Notes under the pieces: generated by a model
What the model saw: only the letters and a program-made list of their open reading frames with translations
Told to the model about the DNA's origin: nothing
Database searches by the model: none
In this document: in pieces, positions 1 through 8,077 of the stretch
Layout of the letters: every line of letters begins with the position of its first letter
Position numbering within the stretch: the first letter of the stretch is position 1
Source: Maritalea sp049801075
GTDB taxonomy: Bacteria; Pseudomonadota; Alphaproteobacteria; Rhizobiales; Devosiaceae
Assembly (NCBI RefSeq): GCF_049801075.1
Contig: NZ_JBNAGG010000001.1
Span: 1,240,001 to 1,304,000, forward strand
Length of the DNA stretch: 64,000 bases
Direction of reading: 5' to 3'
Translations under genes and position numbers: made by a program

Positions 1-51
1 GGTCCTGCAAAAGCTCACTGTCAAAGTCGCTATCGCTCAAACCAGTTTCAA

Positions 52-462
52 TCATGAACTCTTTGTTGTGTTGTGCGACCTCCGCCGCTTGCACGCGTTT
101 TTTTTGCGGTCTTTAATACCCCAGATGTTACCCGCGATGGTAGAAACCAGAATAAGTCCCAGAGCAATCAATAGCGGCAAACCACCCATCTCCTTCATCG
201 CCATTAGCCCAACTGCCAAAAAACCTGCCGTGCCAATGATGATCAAAATGGCCGATCCAAGATAGTTCACAAAGAATTTGTAAAGTGGTCCACGGCCAAC
301 ACCGAGATATAAATTGCGCCAACCAAACGCAATCATCAGGATGCCGATGATCGCCCAAATGATGGGATTCTTTTTGGCTGCACGGTAAAGGTCACGTCCG
401 AAGCTGGCACCAAAGCCAAACGTTGCGGCATTTGCAAGTTGTTCAATCATAATCTGTTCCAA
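52..462 (-). CDS. Small membrane protein, probably frameshifted near its C-terminus
   Basis: A 136-residue protein with about three hydrophobic segments (roughly residues 33-52, 66-88 and 93-113) and a basic tail; no family recognised. The end looks wrong. The frame passes a run of eight T (98-105; eight A on the coding strand) and soon stops. Adding one base to the run would instead join the membrane part to a frame that stays open from about 97 to the window edge, encoding a charged tail with an acidic ending. A one-base indel, by sequencing error or mutation, is likely. The start at 462 is the only early ATG. The function is unknown. Confidence 0.5.
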   Translation of the reverse strand: MEQIMIEQLANAATFGFGASFGRDLYRAAKKNPIIWAIIGILMIAFGWRNLYLGVGRGPLYKFFVNYLGSAILIIIGTAGFLAVGLMAMKEMGGLPLLIALGLILVSTIAGNIWGIKDRKKNACKRRRSHNTTKSS

Positions 463-561
463 AAACTTTCTGTCAAAATATGCGGGGCTTTGTGCGTCTT
501 TTGTGCGCCGTACCTTTCAGTGCGTGCAGGGATCAACTTTTATGTTTGATCCCCTTTTGTT

Positions 562-891
562 CTAATATTCATTCGCACACATGATTGTTAAAACACGACA
601 GGTCTGGCTGGGGTCGGCCGGGTCTGATGAGCCACATTCCAGTTTGGGATCGTAATAATCAATTTTCCAAAAATAGCGCACACCCTGCATGTCAATGGCC
701 GCAAAATCATGCTCGTTGTGGGGATCATTATCTTCATCGAATTGATCGAATGTCCTCACCTTTTCAAGAAGGGCAAGCTGACTATCAATTGGCAACTCAC
801 TAATGCCTGGTGTGATGAAGATCTGACCACCCTGCATATTGGATCTAAACGCATCATTGAGTTGGCGAATGCGCACATTGGCGGTCAGCAT
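562..891 (-). CDS. DUF3768 domain-containing protein
   Basis: This 109-residue protein matches my memory of the DUF3768 family, found in alphaproteobacterial accessory regions. Family features seen are the N-terminal IRQLNDAFR, the central DNDPHNEHDF, then FWKIDYYD and the C-terminal RVLTIMCANEY. The biochemical role is unknown. A start at 906 is possible, but the ATG at 891 overlaps the stop of the upstream gene as TAATG, which implies translational coupling, so I prefer 891. It forms a two-gene operon with the gene at 891-1544. Confidence 0.8.
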   Translation of the reverse strand: MLTANVRIRQLNDAFRSNMQGGQIFITPGISELPIDSQLALLEKVRTFDQFDEDNDPHNEHDFAAIDMQGVRYFWKIDYYDPKLECGSSDPADPSQTCRVLTIMCANEY

Positions 892-1544
892 TATTCCATC
901 TCCCAATCAAGCTCTGTCACATCAACTTTTGGGTGCAACAACGCCAATTGGGTCACATCACGTGTGATTGGATCGATTTCAGGATAGTCACGCCATTTGA
1001 GCGAGTAAGTCGTTGCATTGAACTTGCCCACAACAACAGCGAGGTAGAAGGCTTCATCATCCTCCTCGATGTCACGGGTCAGCACCAGGCTGCCCACACC
1101 CATTTTGGACCAGTCCTGTGGCGGCGCTCCCTTTGGACGCACAGGGCCATCCTCAGCCTTACGTTCACTTGCTGGCGCTTCCTTTGCGTCACCTGGTTTA
1201 CCGGCACTGCTATCCACAACTTGCAAATGTGCTGCCTTACGCTTTTTCGGCGCGAGCTTGGTGAGTTGCTCAAACACGGTGTTCTGGATGCGGGGCATAA
1301 ACAGTTTGCCGCTACGCTCAAAGACACGGCCTTTTGGCACACGGTTGGCCAGGGCAAGTGCTTCATTGCTCTTCACGACCAGCGTTTCAAAGCCATCTGC
1401 CTTTGCGCCCTTCTTTGCGGCTATAACGTTGTCTGCTGCAAACCATGAGCCTCTAGCAGGCTCGGCGCCATCCTTATGAAACACTATTATTGCGGGTTGA
1501 TCACTTGAATCGACAAGGGGCATCTGTTTGGCTGGTTGTGCCAT
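891..1544 (-). CDS. Hypothetical protein, operon partner of DUF3768
   Basis: This 217-residue soluble protein has an N-terminal domain (about 1-105), an Ala/Lys/Pro-rich linker (about 105-145) and a C-terminal domain (about 146-217) containing GSLVLTRD, LKWRDYP and LALLHP. I recall similar C-terminal domains in alphaproteobacterial accessory proteins, without a known function. The start at 1544 has a GGAG ribosome-binding site nine bases upstream. The stop overlaps the start of the DUF3768 gene, so the two are probably co-translated. Confidence 0.6.
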   Translation of the reverse strand: MAQPAKQMPLVDSSDQPAIIVFHKDGAEPARGSWFAADNVIAAKKGAKADGFETLVVKSNEALALANRVPKGRVFERSGKLFMPRIQNTVFEQLTKLAPKKRKAAHLQVVDSSAGKPGDAKEAPASERKAEDGPVRPKGAPPQDWSKMGVGSLVLTRDIEEDDEAFYLAVVVGKFNATTYSLKWRDYPEIDPITRDVTQLALLHPKVDVTELDWEME

Positions 1545-1619
1545 GGTAAAAATCTCCGTGTGTGAAGGGAATTGTTTTGAGGCAGCTCAAAGGTCTGCCG
1601 CGAGTTGGCATGATTACCA

Positions 1620-1645
1620 ACAAAAAGAGCGGCCCGAAGGCCGCC
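1620..1645 (-). terminator. Rho-independent terminator with TTCG tetraloop
   Basis: On the minus strand a six-base-pair GCGGCC/GGCCGC stem with a TTCG loop is followed by TCTTTTTG. It lies downstream of the replication-initiator-like gene (1818-2648) and before the start of the gene at 1544, so it probably isolates the two transcription units. Confidence 0.75.
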
Positions 1646-1817
1646 CCCTAGCTTCAATGCATCGCATCAAAGCAGGTATACTATTGCACAAAACTGACTG
1701 AATGTCAAATTTAGTCTTTTAAAACAACATCTTATATACAAAATGCGCTTAACACGGTGTGACGGTTTTGTGGAAGGACAATTTTCAAAAATTGTTTAAG
1801 TTCAACGGGAAAATCTA

Positions 1818-2648
1818 TCATCTCCGCCCAAACGCTTGTGCGCCAATCTGCTCAACAAAAACCTTTCCTTCGCCACCACTAACAAGCAGCTGATCCAAAT
1901 CGAAATCTTTCATGGCCAGCGCCAATCGCGCTGCCTCGCCAGGTCGCAACCTTTTCTTACGCTGCTTCATGGACGCTAATAGCTTTTCACCCGCAATATT
2001 TTGGCCCTCGCGAGCCGAGATAAAGCTACAATACGCGTTTCTCGGCGATTTAAAGATGTAGGCGAGCGTTGACGGAACCTCCCCCACCTTTACGGTCTTC
2101 GTATGGAATGCAGAACATCCATGCACAAGACTATCGTGTTTAGCATTTGCGAGTTTTTTGATTTTGCTTATTTTAACTTTACCACTGCCCCAGCTCAAAA
2201 AGTGGGCATGCCAGTGAATTACTCCTTTGCGCGATGTTTCAGGGTGCAAACTATTTGGATAATACGCGGGCTCAATCATACCCACATAATCATGGCCTTG
2301 CATATAGTGAGAAATCATCTTTTTCATTGACGACGGTTTAAATGTGTTAGCGTCTTCAAGATTCAAAGCGTATCTGGCTGGCGCGAATGTGATCATCCTT
2401 AATCGTTCACCTGAAAAATCGCAGGACTTAGCCATCACATCCATTAAGACGCTCATCAATCCAATTCTTGAATAATGATTAACTGCATACATGCACTTCA
2501 TTTTGCTCCTTGCAAGCAGAGGCATGACCTGTGAAATGTCCACCATATTCGAACGCTTGTCCTTGTGGTACTGTAGAAGTATTTTGTGATTTTCCATCTC
2601 TTGCGCGCGAAACTTTTCAATTGGTGATTTAGATTGATATTCAACCAT
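1818..2648 (-). CDS. Candidate HUH-family replication initiator/relaxase-like protein
   Basis: The 276-residue protein contains HWHAHF at residues 145-150, preceded by hydrophobic residues, like the metal-binding HUH motif of rolling-circle initiators. About 50 residues later comes YIFKSPRNAY (197-206), with Tyr and Lys placed like the catalytic Tyr motif. The ending is basic. If the reading is right, it nicks single-stranded DNA at an origin or transfer site. A 16-bp hairpin lies about 150 bases upstream. Two excisionase-like genes follow further upstream on the same strand. Base composition is AT-richer than in the housekeeping genes, suggesting transfer. No helicase domain is present. The assignment rests on motif reading only. 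Confidence 0.5.
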   Translation of the reverse strand: MVEYQSKSPIEKFRAQEMENHKILLQYHKDKRSNMVDISQVMPLLARSKMKCMYAVNHYSRIGLMSVLMDVMAKSCDFSGERLRMITFAPARYALNLEDANTFKPSSMKKMISHYMQGHDYVGMIEPAYYPNSLHPETSRKGVIHWHAHFLSWGSGKVKISKIKKLANAKHDSLVHGCSAFHTKTVKVGEVPSTLAYIFKSPRNAYCSFISAREGQNIAGEKLLASMKQRKKRLRPGEAARLALAMKDFDLDQLLVSGGEGKVFVEQIGAQAFGRR

Positions 2649-2797
2649 ACTCCCCCCTTTTGCTGCGATTTATGCGACAGGGTATATTTTCCATTATTCG
2701 CCAAGGGAGCTATTCAAAGCGATAGTTGTAGCATCTAAATGGTGTACTGAATGATATATATGACTATACAAGCAACAGGAATTTTATATCCTTATTA

Positions 2798-2835
2798 GGG
2801 GACATCAGGTAACAACGATGTTATCTGGTGTCCCC
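2798..2835. repeat. 16-bp hairpin upstream of the HUH-like gene
   Basis: Arms GGGGACATCAGGTAAC (2798-2813) and GTTATCTGGTGTCCCC (2820-2835) pair along 16 positions, allowing two G-T pairs, around a six-base loop AACGAT. No T-run follows on either side, so it is not an obvious terminator. Its place upstream of a candidate HUH gene fits a nicking site or an operator. The rest of 2649-2932 is AT-rich and shows no gene. Confidence 0.65.
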
Positions 2836-2932
2836 CGAATACATTCAAATTCCAAAGTAACATTGGCAAAAAGTGTTACGCATTGTCCCACCTAGACCCT
2901 ACACAAAAGATGCAACCCAAGGCATTCCTGGA

Positions 2933-3475
2933 CTATGAAGACTTATTATTTTCGATATAAGACAACACGTCCTCCAAATCATACAAAATTCGCCTTCCGT
3001 TCCTGACAAATAGAGGCATGTTTTTTGAATGGGTCGATCTCTTTTTTCTAAGCGCACCAGCGGTCGTATGAAGAAGTATGGCGACCTCGTGTTCCTTGAG
3101 CATCATCTTTCCGGTTAACTCCTTCAGCTTAACCCGGCTCATCAAACTCGAATACTCATTGGTTGACATAACCATCAAGTCGCTTTTAAGAGCTGTGGCC
3201 AGCCTTTCGGCATCAAAAGTGACTTGTTCCAGGTTCTGCGCTGACTCAACACTCAGTTCGCTTGAGAACTTAACGGTTCTCGATGGAATAGGTGCATGGT
3301 GCTTTATGCCAATCATTACGCTTTTATGCACCGGACTAGGACGCTGATTAAGCTTTTCTGAATTGGGTTTAAACTGGCCGGAATCTTTACCTAGGTACAC
3401 TGTTCTCTGACCCCGTTGCTTAGGCGGAGAGCCCCTTCTGGCAACATTCAAAGTGAGCGTTTTACGTGATTTCAC
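2933..3475 (-). CDS. Excisionase-like winged-helix DNA-binding protein
   Basis: A 180-residue protein. The N-terminal two thirds are basic and unrecognised. The last ~55 residues resemble a MerR/excisionase-type helix-turn-helix, with a short helical pair, VRNGRRILYDLEDVLSYI near the end, and the Arg-rich wing typical of the HTH_17 type. The start is GTG at 3475 with AAGGA six bases upstream. It is 13 bases downstream of the next gene on the same strand, so the two form an operon. It is probably a regulator or recombination directionality factor of the resident element. Confidence 0.55.
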   Translation of the reverse strand: MKSRKTLTLNVARRGSPPKQRGQRTVYLGKDSGQFKPNSEKLNQRPSPVHKSVMIGIKHHAPIPSRTVKFSSELSVESAQNLEQVTFDAERLATALKSDLMVMSTNEYSSLMSRVKLKELTGKMMLKEHEVAILLHTTAGALRKKRSTHSKNMPLFVRNGRRILYDLEDVLSYIENNKSS

Positions 3476-3488
3476 GGTGTTTCCTTTC

Positions 3489-3893
3489 TTAATACTGGCT
3501 GGTGTTTTGCTTCGCGCTATTCGCGATAAAGACTTCTAGATCGCTATAGCGGTAACGGATGGTGCGGTTGGCCAGCTTCAAGAACACAGGACCGCCGCCT
3601 GCGCTTCGCATATTGGCGAGTGTTTTGACTGAAAGACTGAGCACCTTGGCTGCCTTATCCGGTGTCAGCATGTCGTCGGAGTTATATTGAGGTCGTCCGG
3701 TGCGTTTGCTGGAACGCTTGAATCTGCCTACACGCCTGCGCCTTTTCCGCGCCATTTGTTTAGGAAACTCAGCCTCAAGTATGCTTTGAACGTGATCTAC
3801 ATCGAGCTTGTCGGCGCGATAAAGCATTATCAATGTCTGAATCACCACGTAGGTGAAGTCAGCTTTAGAGATATTCGGTAGTAAAGATTGCAT
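3489..3893 (-). CDS. Helix-turn-helix (excisionase-family) DNA-binding protein
   Basis: This 134-residue protein ends in a recognisable HTH_17 fold: a MLTPDKAAKVLSLSVKTLAN recognition helix pair, then GGGPVFLKLANRTIRYRYSD as the wing. An Arg/Lys-rich stretch lies in the middle. I chose the ATG at 3893, which has AGGAG ten bases upstream, over the longer frame starting at 3992, which lacks a ribosome-binding site. Such small proteins act as excisionases or AlpA-like activators in integrative elements. No integrase gene is visible on this side. Confidence 0.6.
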   Translation of the reverse strand: MQSLLPNISKADFTYVVIQTLIMLYRADKLDVDHVQSILEAEFPKQMARKRRRRVGRFKRSSKRTGRPQYNSDDMLTPDKAAKVLSLSVKTLANMRSAGGGPVFLKLANRTIRYRYSDLEVFIANSAKQNTSQY

Positions 3894-4413
3894 CAATTGC
3901 CATCTCCTATTCACGTTAAAATTGGAGCGTGAATTTTGAAGATGGCTGTTAGAGACAAAAAAAGCCCAAGCGCCGTTCAAATCAAAGCCCACGCAAAACG
4001 GCTACCAGCGAAAGCGCTAGATAACCGGTTCTCGGTTGTTTTGTTTGAATAGCCCTTGGGCAAAATGCCTTCGGTGTACCCCCGCAGGAAGGTAGCTGTA
4101 TCTCCGTCAAATGGAGAAATCGAGATCAAACTACGCTACATATGCCATGCACATCAACGATTTGGTTCGCGACTGCATGTCAGTGCATCCAGTAGATGAC
4201 TTTATACTGCAAATGTTAGTAAAAATTTAACTTTTCGTCAATCCGACAATATTTTGTAACTCGATCAAAACGGAAATCGTTTTAAAATATCCTCTGCCCA
4301 CTTAATTTATGGAAACACAATTGCTACCTGGTTGCTACCTAAGGGCAAATAAAGCAGGGCTAATCATTAGCAACTATACACCCGCAAAACACTGTATTTA
4401 AAGGAAAAAAGTG
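3894..4413. other. Gene-free, AT-rich stretch between accessory genes and tRNA-Phe
   Basis: About 520 bases hold no convincing gene. Just before the tRNA 3' end there is a direct repeat of TTGCTACCT (4321-4329 and 4332-4340). The position next to a tRNA 3' end, with excisionase-like genes beyond, fits an attachment-site region with arm-type binding sites. I found no second copy of the tRNA 3' end in the window and no integrase remnant. Confidence 0.4.
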
Positions 4414-4489
4414 TGGTGCCCGGAGGCGGATTCGAACCACCGACACGCGGATTTTCAATCCGCTGCTCTACCAACTGAGCTATCCGGGC
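4414..4489 (-). tRNA. tRNA-Phe (anticodon GAA)
   Basis: A complete 76-base cloverleaf with a seven-base acceptor stem GCCCGGA/TCCGGGC, the D-arm TAGCTCAGTTGGTAGAGC, anticodon loop TTGAAAA (GAA, Phe), T-arm GGTTCGAATCC and an encoded CCA end. The 3' end faces the accessory region at 1-4.4 kb. tRNA 3' ends are common integration targets. Confidence 0.97.
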
Positions 4490-4615
4490 ACAATTTGATT
4501 GCGCGGAGCAATCAGCATGATGGCGAGGTTATAGGGCCTTCAATCCGTTGTGTCCAGCGCCGAGATGCAAAAAATGCACAATTTTGAGAGAAAAATTTAG
4601 CTTGTGCCCAAGCTG

Positions 4616-4825
4616 TTAATTTTCCTCATCAAATTCAGCTCCATCTTCTTCCACAACGGGAATTGCGTATGATCCGTTGAGCCATTTGCCCAAGTCCAGA
4701 TCTGCGCAATGTTTGGAGCAAAAAGGGTGGAATTTGCGGTCACTCGGTTTGCCGCACATCACGCATGGTTTGGGCGCGCGCAAGCCGGTGACTTTAGTTT
4801 CGCCAGGGGTTTTGCTGTCTGCCAT
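4616..4825 (-). CDS. yacG: DNA gyrase inhibitor YacG
   Basis: A 69-residue zinc-binding protein with the YacG pattern: CVMC at 21-24 and FCSKHC at 35-40, supplying four Cys ligands, then the family's DLGKWL. YacG binds the GyrB C-terminal domain and inhibits gyrase. The acidic tail is usual. It lies nine bases after maf, with TAGGAG upstream of the ATG, and ends the conserved infA-maf-yacG run. Confidence 0.92.
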   Translation of the reverse strand: MADSKTPGETKVTGLRAPKPCVMCGKPSDRKFHPFCSKHCADLDLGKWLNGSYAIPVVEEDGAEFDEEN

Positions 4826-4834
4826 TGCTGGCTC

Positions 4835-5467
4835 CTAGATGCCTGAAGCGGAGTTCAACCAGTTGAACTGGATAGGATATCCCTCGCCCTTCAACAGCGA
4901 TACGGTTTCAAAAAGGGGCAAGCCCATAACTGCTGGGTAAGAGCCTTGCAGTTTGACCACAAAAGCGCCCGCAATGCCTTGGATGGCATAGCCGCCTGCT
5001 TTGCCCTGCCACTCGCCAGACGCGAGATACGCCTCCACCTCGTTGCTGGACAGGCGTTTAAAGCGGATTTTAGTTTCCACCATGCGGCGGCGCGCCTGCC
5101 CGCTTGGCGTGAGCACGCACACTCCGGTATAGACCTTGTGGGTACGGCCAGACAAAAGCTTGAGGCAGTTTGCAGCGTCTTCCAGCATTTCAGCTTTGGG
5201 CAAAATGCGTCGGCCCACAGCCACCACCGTATCGCCGCCCAACACCAATGCATTTTCGTCAATGCCGGTTTGGCGGGCTTTATGCTGGGTGGCGATGGCC
5301 TTCATATGCGCCAAGCGCGCAGCAAGTTTGCGCGCTGTTTCGCCCTTGAGCGGGGTTTCATCAACATCGGCAGGCACCAAATGATCCGGCTCAATCCCAA
5401 TTTGATTGAGCAGCGCCAAGCGGCGCGGCGATGCAGACGCCAAAATCAGGTCTGGACGGGCCACCAT
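4835..5467 (-). CDS. maf: Maf/YhdE-type nucleoside triphosphate pyrophosphatase
   Basis: A Maf-family protein of 210 residues, the usual length. The N-terminal signature LILASASPRR (7-16), central VLGGDTVV and later GKAGGYAIQG are all present. Maf proteins hydrolyse dTTP/UTP or modified nucleotides to the monophosphate and pyrophosphate, acting as house-cleaning enzymes. It lies between infA and yacG on the same strand, 38 bases after infA. Substrate subclass cannot be settled by eye. Confidence 0.92.
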   Translation of the reverse strand: MVARPDLILASASPRRLALLNQIGIEPDHLVPADVDETPLKGETARKLAARLAHMKAIATQHKARQTGIDENALVLGGDTVVAVGRRILPKAEMLEDAANCLKLLSGRTHKVYTGVCVLTPSGQARRRMVETKIRFKRLSSNEVEAYLASGEWQGKAGGYAIQGIAGAFVVKLQGSYPAVMGLPLFETVSLLKGEGYPIQFNWLNSASGI

Positions 5468-5505
5468 AGTTGAAAACTCCGCAACAGCGCCGAAGCGCGT
5501 TTCGC

Positions 5506-5724
5506 TTATTTAAAGCGGTAGGTGATCCGCCCTTTGGTCAGATCATAAGGTGTCATTTCAACAAGCACCTTATCGCCTGCCAAAACGCGAATACGGTTCT
5601 TGCGCATCCGACCCGCAGTGTGGGCGATGATTTCGTGGTCATTTTCAAGCTTCACCCGGAAGGTCGCGTTCGGCAACAATTCTTGCACGACGCCCGGGAA
5701 TTCGAGCATTTCTTCTTTAGCCAT
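5506..5724 (-). CDS. infA: Translation initiation factor IF-1
   Basis: A 72-residue S1/OB-fold protein with textbook IF-1 features: MAKEEMLEFPGVV at the start, HEIIAHTAGRMRKNRIRV in the middle and KGRITYRFK at the end. It binds the ribosomal A site during initiation together with IF-2 and IF-3. The ribosome-binding site is AGGAG, five bases before the ATG. It starts the infA-maf-yacG run. Confidence 0.98.
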   Translation of the reverse strand: MAKEEMLEFPGVVQELLPNATFRVKLENDHEIIAHTAGRMRKNRIRVLAGDKVLVEMTPYDLTKGRITYRFK

Positions 5725-5786
5725 TCTGTCTCCTGAGCTAATTTTTCTGCCTTATAGCAGCATAGGTTGGCGCAAACTATACAAAA

Positions 5787-6749
5787 TCACGGCTTTTGTG
5801 AACCATTTGCTTGCGCCGCCGTCAAGGCTTTGGGCAATTCGGCCTTTATTCGACGAGAAAGGTCTTCTCGCAAGGCCCGATATGCATCTAAACGCTGTTC
5901 GCGATTGCCTTCTTCTAAGGTGGGGTCACTTACATCCCAATGCAAGCGCGCTCCCGCTTCATAATTTTTTGCATCTACCGCAGCAGGCGCTTCATCTGAA
6001 AGGGTTACGATCAAATCGAAGCTGGTGGCGACCAGTTCGTCCATCGTGTGCGGCGTATGCACCGACATGTCGATGCCGATTTCTTCCATTATATCATGGA
6101 CAAAGCGGTCAACTTGGCCCGAACGGACGCCAGCTGAACGCGCAATAAGCTCTGATGGGAAATATTTCCGTGCCAGCGCCGCCGCCATGGGTGAACGCAC
6201 CGAATTCATTGAACACACAAACAATACGGAGGGCTGTTTTTGCGTGATGCTCACCGAGCGATCAGCATAAGGCTGCACCGCGCAAATCAGCGTGAACAGA
6301 CGCCGCGCCGTATTCAGATCCATCTCCAGCTTGCCCTTAAGGCGCTCGCGCAACATTTCAGCAGCGTCATTGTGCAGGCCGCGCCGACCCATATCCACTG
6401 CTTCAATTTGAAACGGTTGCGCGCTCTTAATTGCGTCATAATAACTGTCGCGAATACGGAAATAGTCGCGAATCATATGCCGCATGGGTGTGAGCGACAA
6501 AAAGTGTGCGGCGATCGGTTCGTTGGTTTCGGGATTACGCACATCCAAAACCAAATGATTGCCTTGGATCGACAGGTGGAGTGCAAATGGACCGCTCGCC
6601 CCATTCGTGGGGGCAAAGGCATTTTCATCCACCAGATCATAAACCGCGATGCGCCGTTCATGCACCTCGTCTGGATCGATGGAAATGATGGTTTCCGGAT
6701 CCAGTGTAACGGTGACAAGCTTGTCGGTTTCAGGGTCTAAAATGCGCAT
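5787..6749 (-). CDS. UPF0262 protein fused to low-molecular-weight phosphatase
   Basis: One 320-residue frame covers two proteins usually encoded separately side by side in rhizobia. Residues 1-160 match UPF0262 (unknown function), with LSLTPMRHMIRDYF and AVDMGRRGLHNDAAEMLRERL. Residues 172-310 match the low-molecular-weight phosphotyrosine phosphatase/arsenate reductase fold, with the CX5R loop CSMNSVR at 179-185 and the general-acid region SDP at 274-276. The catalytic residues are intact, so the phosphatase half should be active; its substrate is unknown. AGG lies five bases before the ATG. The gene lies between hisD and infA. Confidence 0.88.
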   Translation of the reverse strand: MRILDPETDKLVTVTLDPETIISIDPDEVHERRIAVYDLVDENAFAPTNGASGPFALHLSIQGNHLVLDVRNPETNEPIAAHFLSLTPMRHMIRDYFRIRDSYYDAIKSAQPFQIEAVDMGRRGLHNDAAEMLRERLKGKLEMDLNTARRLFTLICAVQPYADRSVSITQKQPSVLFVCSMNSVRSPMAAALARKYFPSELIARSAGVRSGQVDRFVHDIMEEIGIDMSVHTPHTMDELVATSFDLIVTLSDEAPAAVDAKNYEAGARLHWDVSDPTLEEGNREQRLDAYRALREDLSRRIKAELPKALTAAQANGSQKP

Positions 6750-6776
6750 GTGGCCTATGTCGAAATCTAAACGAGG

Positions 6777-8069
6777 CTACAGATTAAGCCGAATTGAGAC
6801 CGAACGTCCATGGGCCTGCAAATCTTCTGCTTCTGCCAACGCGATTGCATCTGGTGCCAAGGCCGATAATGAAGACGGCGAGCACCCCAAAATCGAAATG
6901 CGTTTGATAAAATCATGCACATTCAAGCCAGAGGCATAGCGTGCAGATCGCGCTGTGGGCAATACGTGGTTTGTGCCACCAATGTAATCGCCAATCGCTT
7001 CGGGCGTATGGTGCCCCAAAAAGATTGCGCCAGCGTGCCGCACTTTGTGGACATATTGTTGCGCATTATCGAGCGACAATTCCAAATGTTCCGGCGCCAT
7101 GCGGTTGGAAATGCTGAACGCTTCGTCGAGATCTTTCACTTCGATCACCGCGCCATAATCAGCCCAAGACGGACCTGCCAAATGCTTCTTCGGCAGCAGG
7201 TTCAGCTGACGTTCGACTTCGGCCATCACATCATCGGCTAGTTTGGTACTGGTGGTCACCAAAATGGATTGAGCGGCTGTGTCGTGTTCGGCCTGTGCCA
7301 ACAGATCAGCAGCAATCCAAGCCGGGTTGGCGCTCTCATCAGCAATAACAAGTACTTCTGACGGGCCAGCAATCATATCGATGCCCACCTTGCCGAACAC
7401 TTTGCGTTTGGCGGCGGCAACAAAAGCATTGCCTGGGCCGACAATTTTGTTCACCGGGGCGATAGATTGCGTACCGAATGCCAATGCACCAATCGCTTGC
7501 GCTCCACCGATGCGATAGATTTCATCTACCCCCGCAATTTTGGCAGCCGCTAACACCGTTGGGTTCACCTTGCCACCGGGTGTAGGCACCATCATGGCGA
7601 CCCGCTCCACGCCCGCAACTCGTGCTGGGGCTGTATTCATCAACACGGAAGAAGGATAGCTGGCGAGGCCACCGGGCACGTAGATACCCACTGCATCGAC
7701 CGCGTTCCATTTCGACCCTAGCGTGACGCCCTGCTCGTCTTCGAACAATTCATCCTTTGGCATTTGCCGTTCATGATAAGCCGTAATGCGCTTATACGCA
7801 TGTTTGAGCGCATTGATCAGTTCATCCGGCGTATCGAGATAGGCTTGGTCGATCTCATCTTGATCAAAAGCCAACCCTTCAGGCGAAAGCTGAAGATCGT
7901 CAAATTTTTCGGTGAGTTCAATCAGCGCTGCGTCACCATGCTGCTCCACCTGGTAAAGAATTTCGGCCACCGCATCGCTCACCTCAACCGAGGATTCGCG
8001 TTTGGCATTCAGCAGCAGGTCAAATTTGTTTTCAAAATCAGCGTCAGCGGTGCGCAGTCTTTGCGGCAT
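6777..8069 (-). CDS. hisD: Histidinol dehydrogenase
   Basis: At 430 residues this is full length for HisD, which performs the last two steps of histidine synthesis, oxidising L-histidinol to L-histidine with two NAD. Seen are GIYVPGG, the substrate/zinc region QAEHDTAAQSILV and the C-terminal GGTNHVLPT. A ribosome-binding AGG lies seven bases before the ATG. It sits eight bases after the DUF2948 gene, in the order typical of Hyphomicrobiales. Confidence 0.97.
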   Translation of the reverse strand: MPQRLRTADADFENKFDLLLNAKRESSVEVSDAVAEILYQVEQHGDAALIELTEKFDDLQLSPEGLAFDQDEIDQAYLDTPDELINALKHAYKRITAYHERQMPKDELFEDEQGVTLGSKWNAVDAVGIYVPGGLASYPSSVLMNTAPARVAGVERVAMMVPTPGGKVNPTVLAAAKIAGVDEIYRIGGAQAIGALAFGTQSIAPVNKIVGPGNAFVAAAKRKVFGKVGIDMIAGPSEVLVIADESANPAWIAADLLAQAEHDTAAQSILVTTSTKLADDVMAEVERQLNLLPKKHLAGPSWADYGAVIEVKDLDEAFSISNRMAPEHLELSLDNAQQYVHKVRHAGAIFLGHHTPEAIGDYIGGTNHVLPTARSARYASGLNVHDFIKRISILGCSPSSLSALAPDAIALAEAEDLQAHGRSVSIRLNL

Positions 8070-8077
8070 ATACTTAC

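Noticed and set aside
933..1479. Plus-strand frames of 136-171 residues over the DUF3768 partner gene
   Set aside because: The minus-strand gene has a ribosome-binding site and a coupled neighbour; the plus-strand frames have neither.
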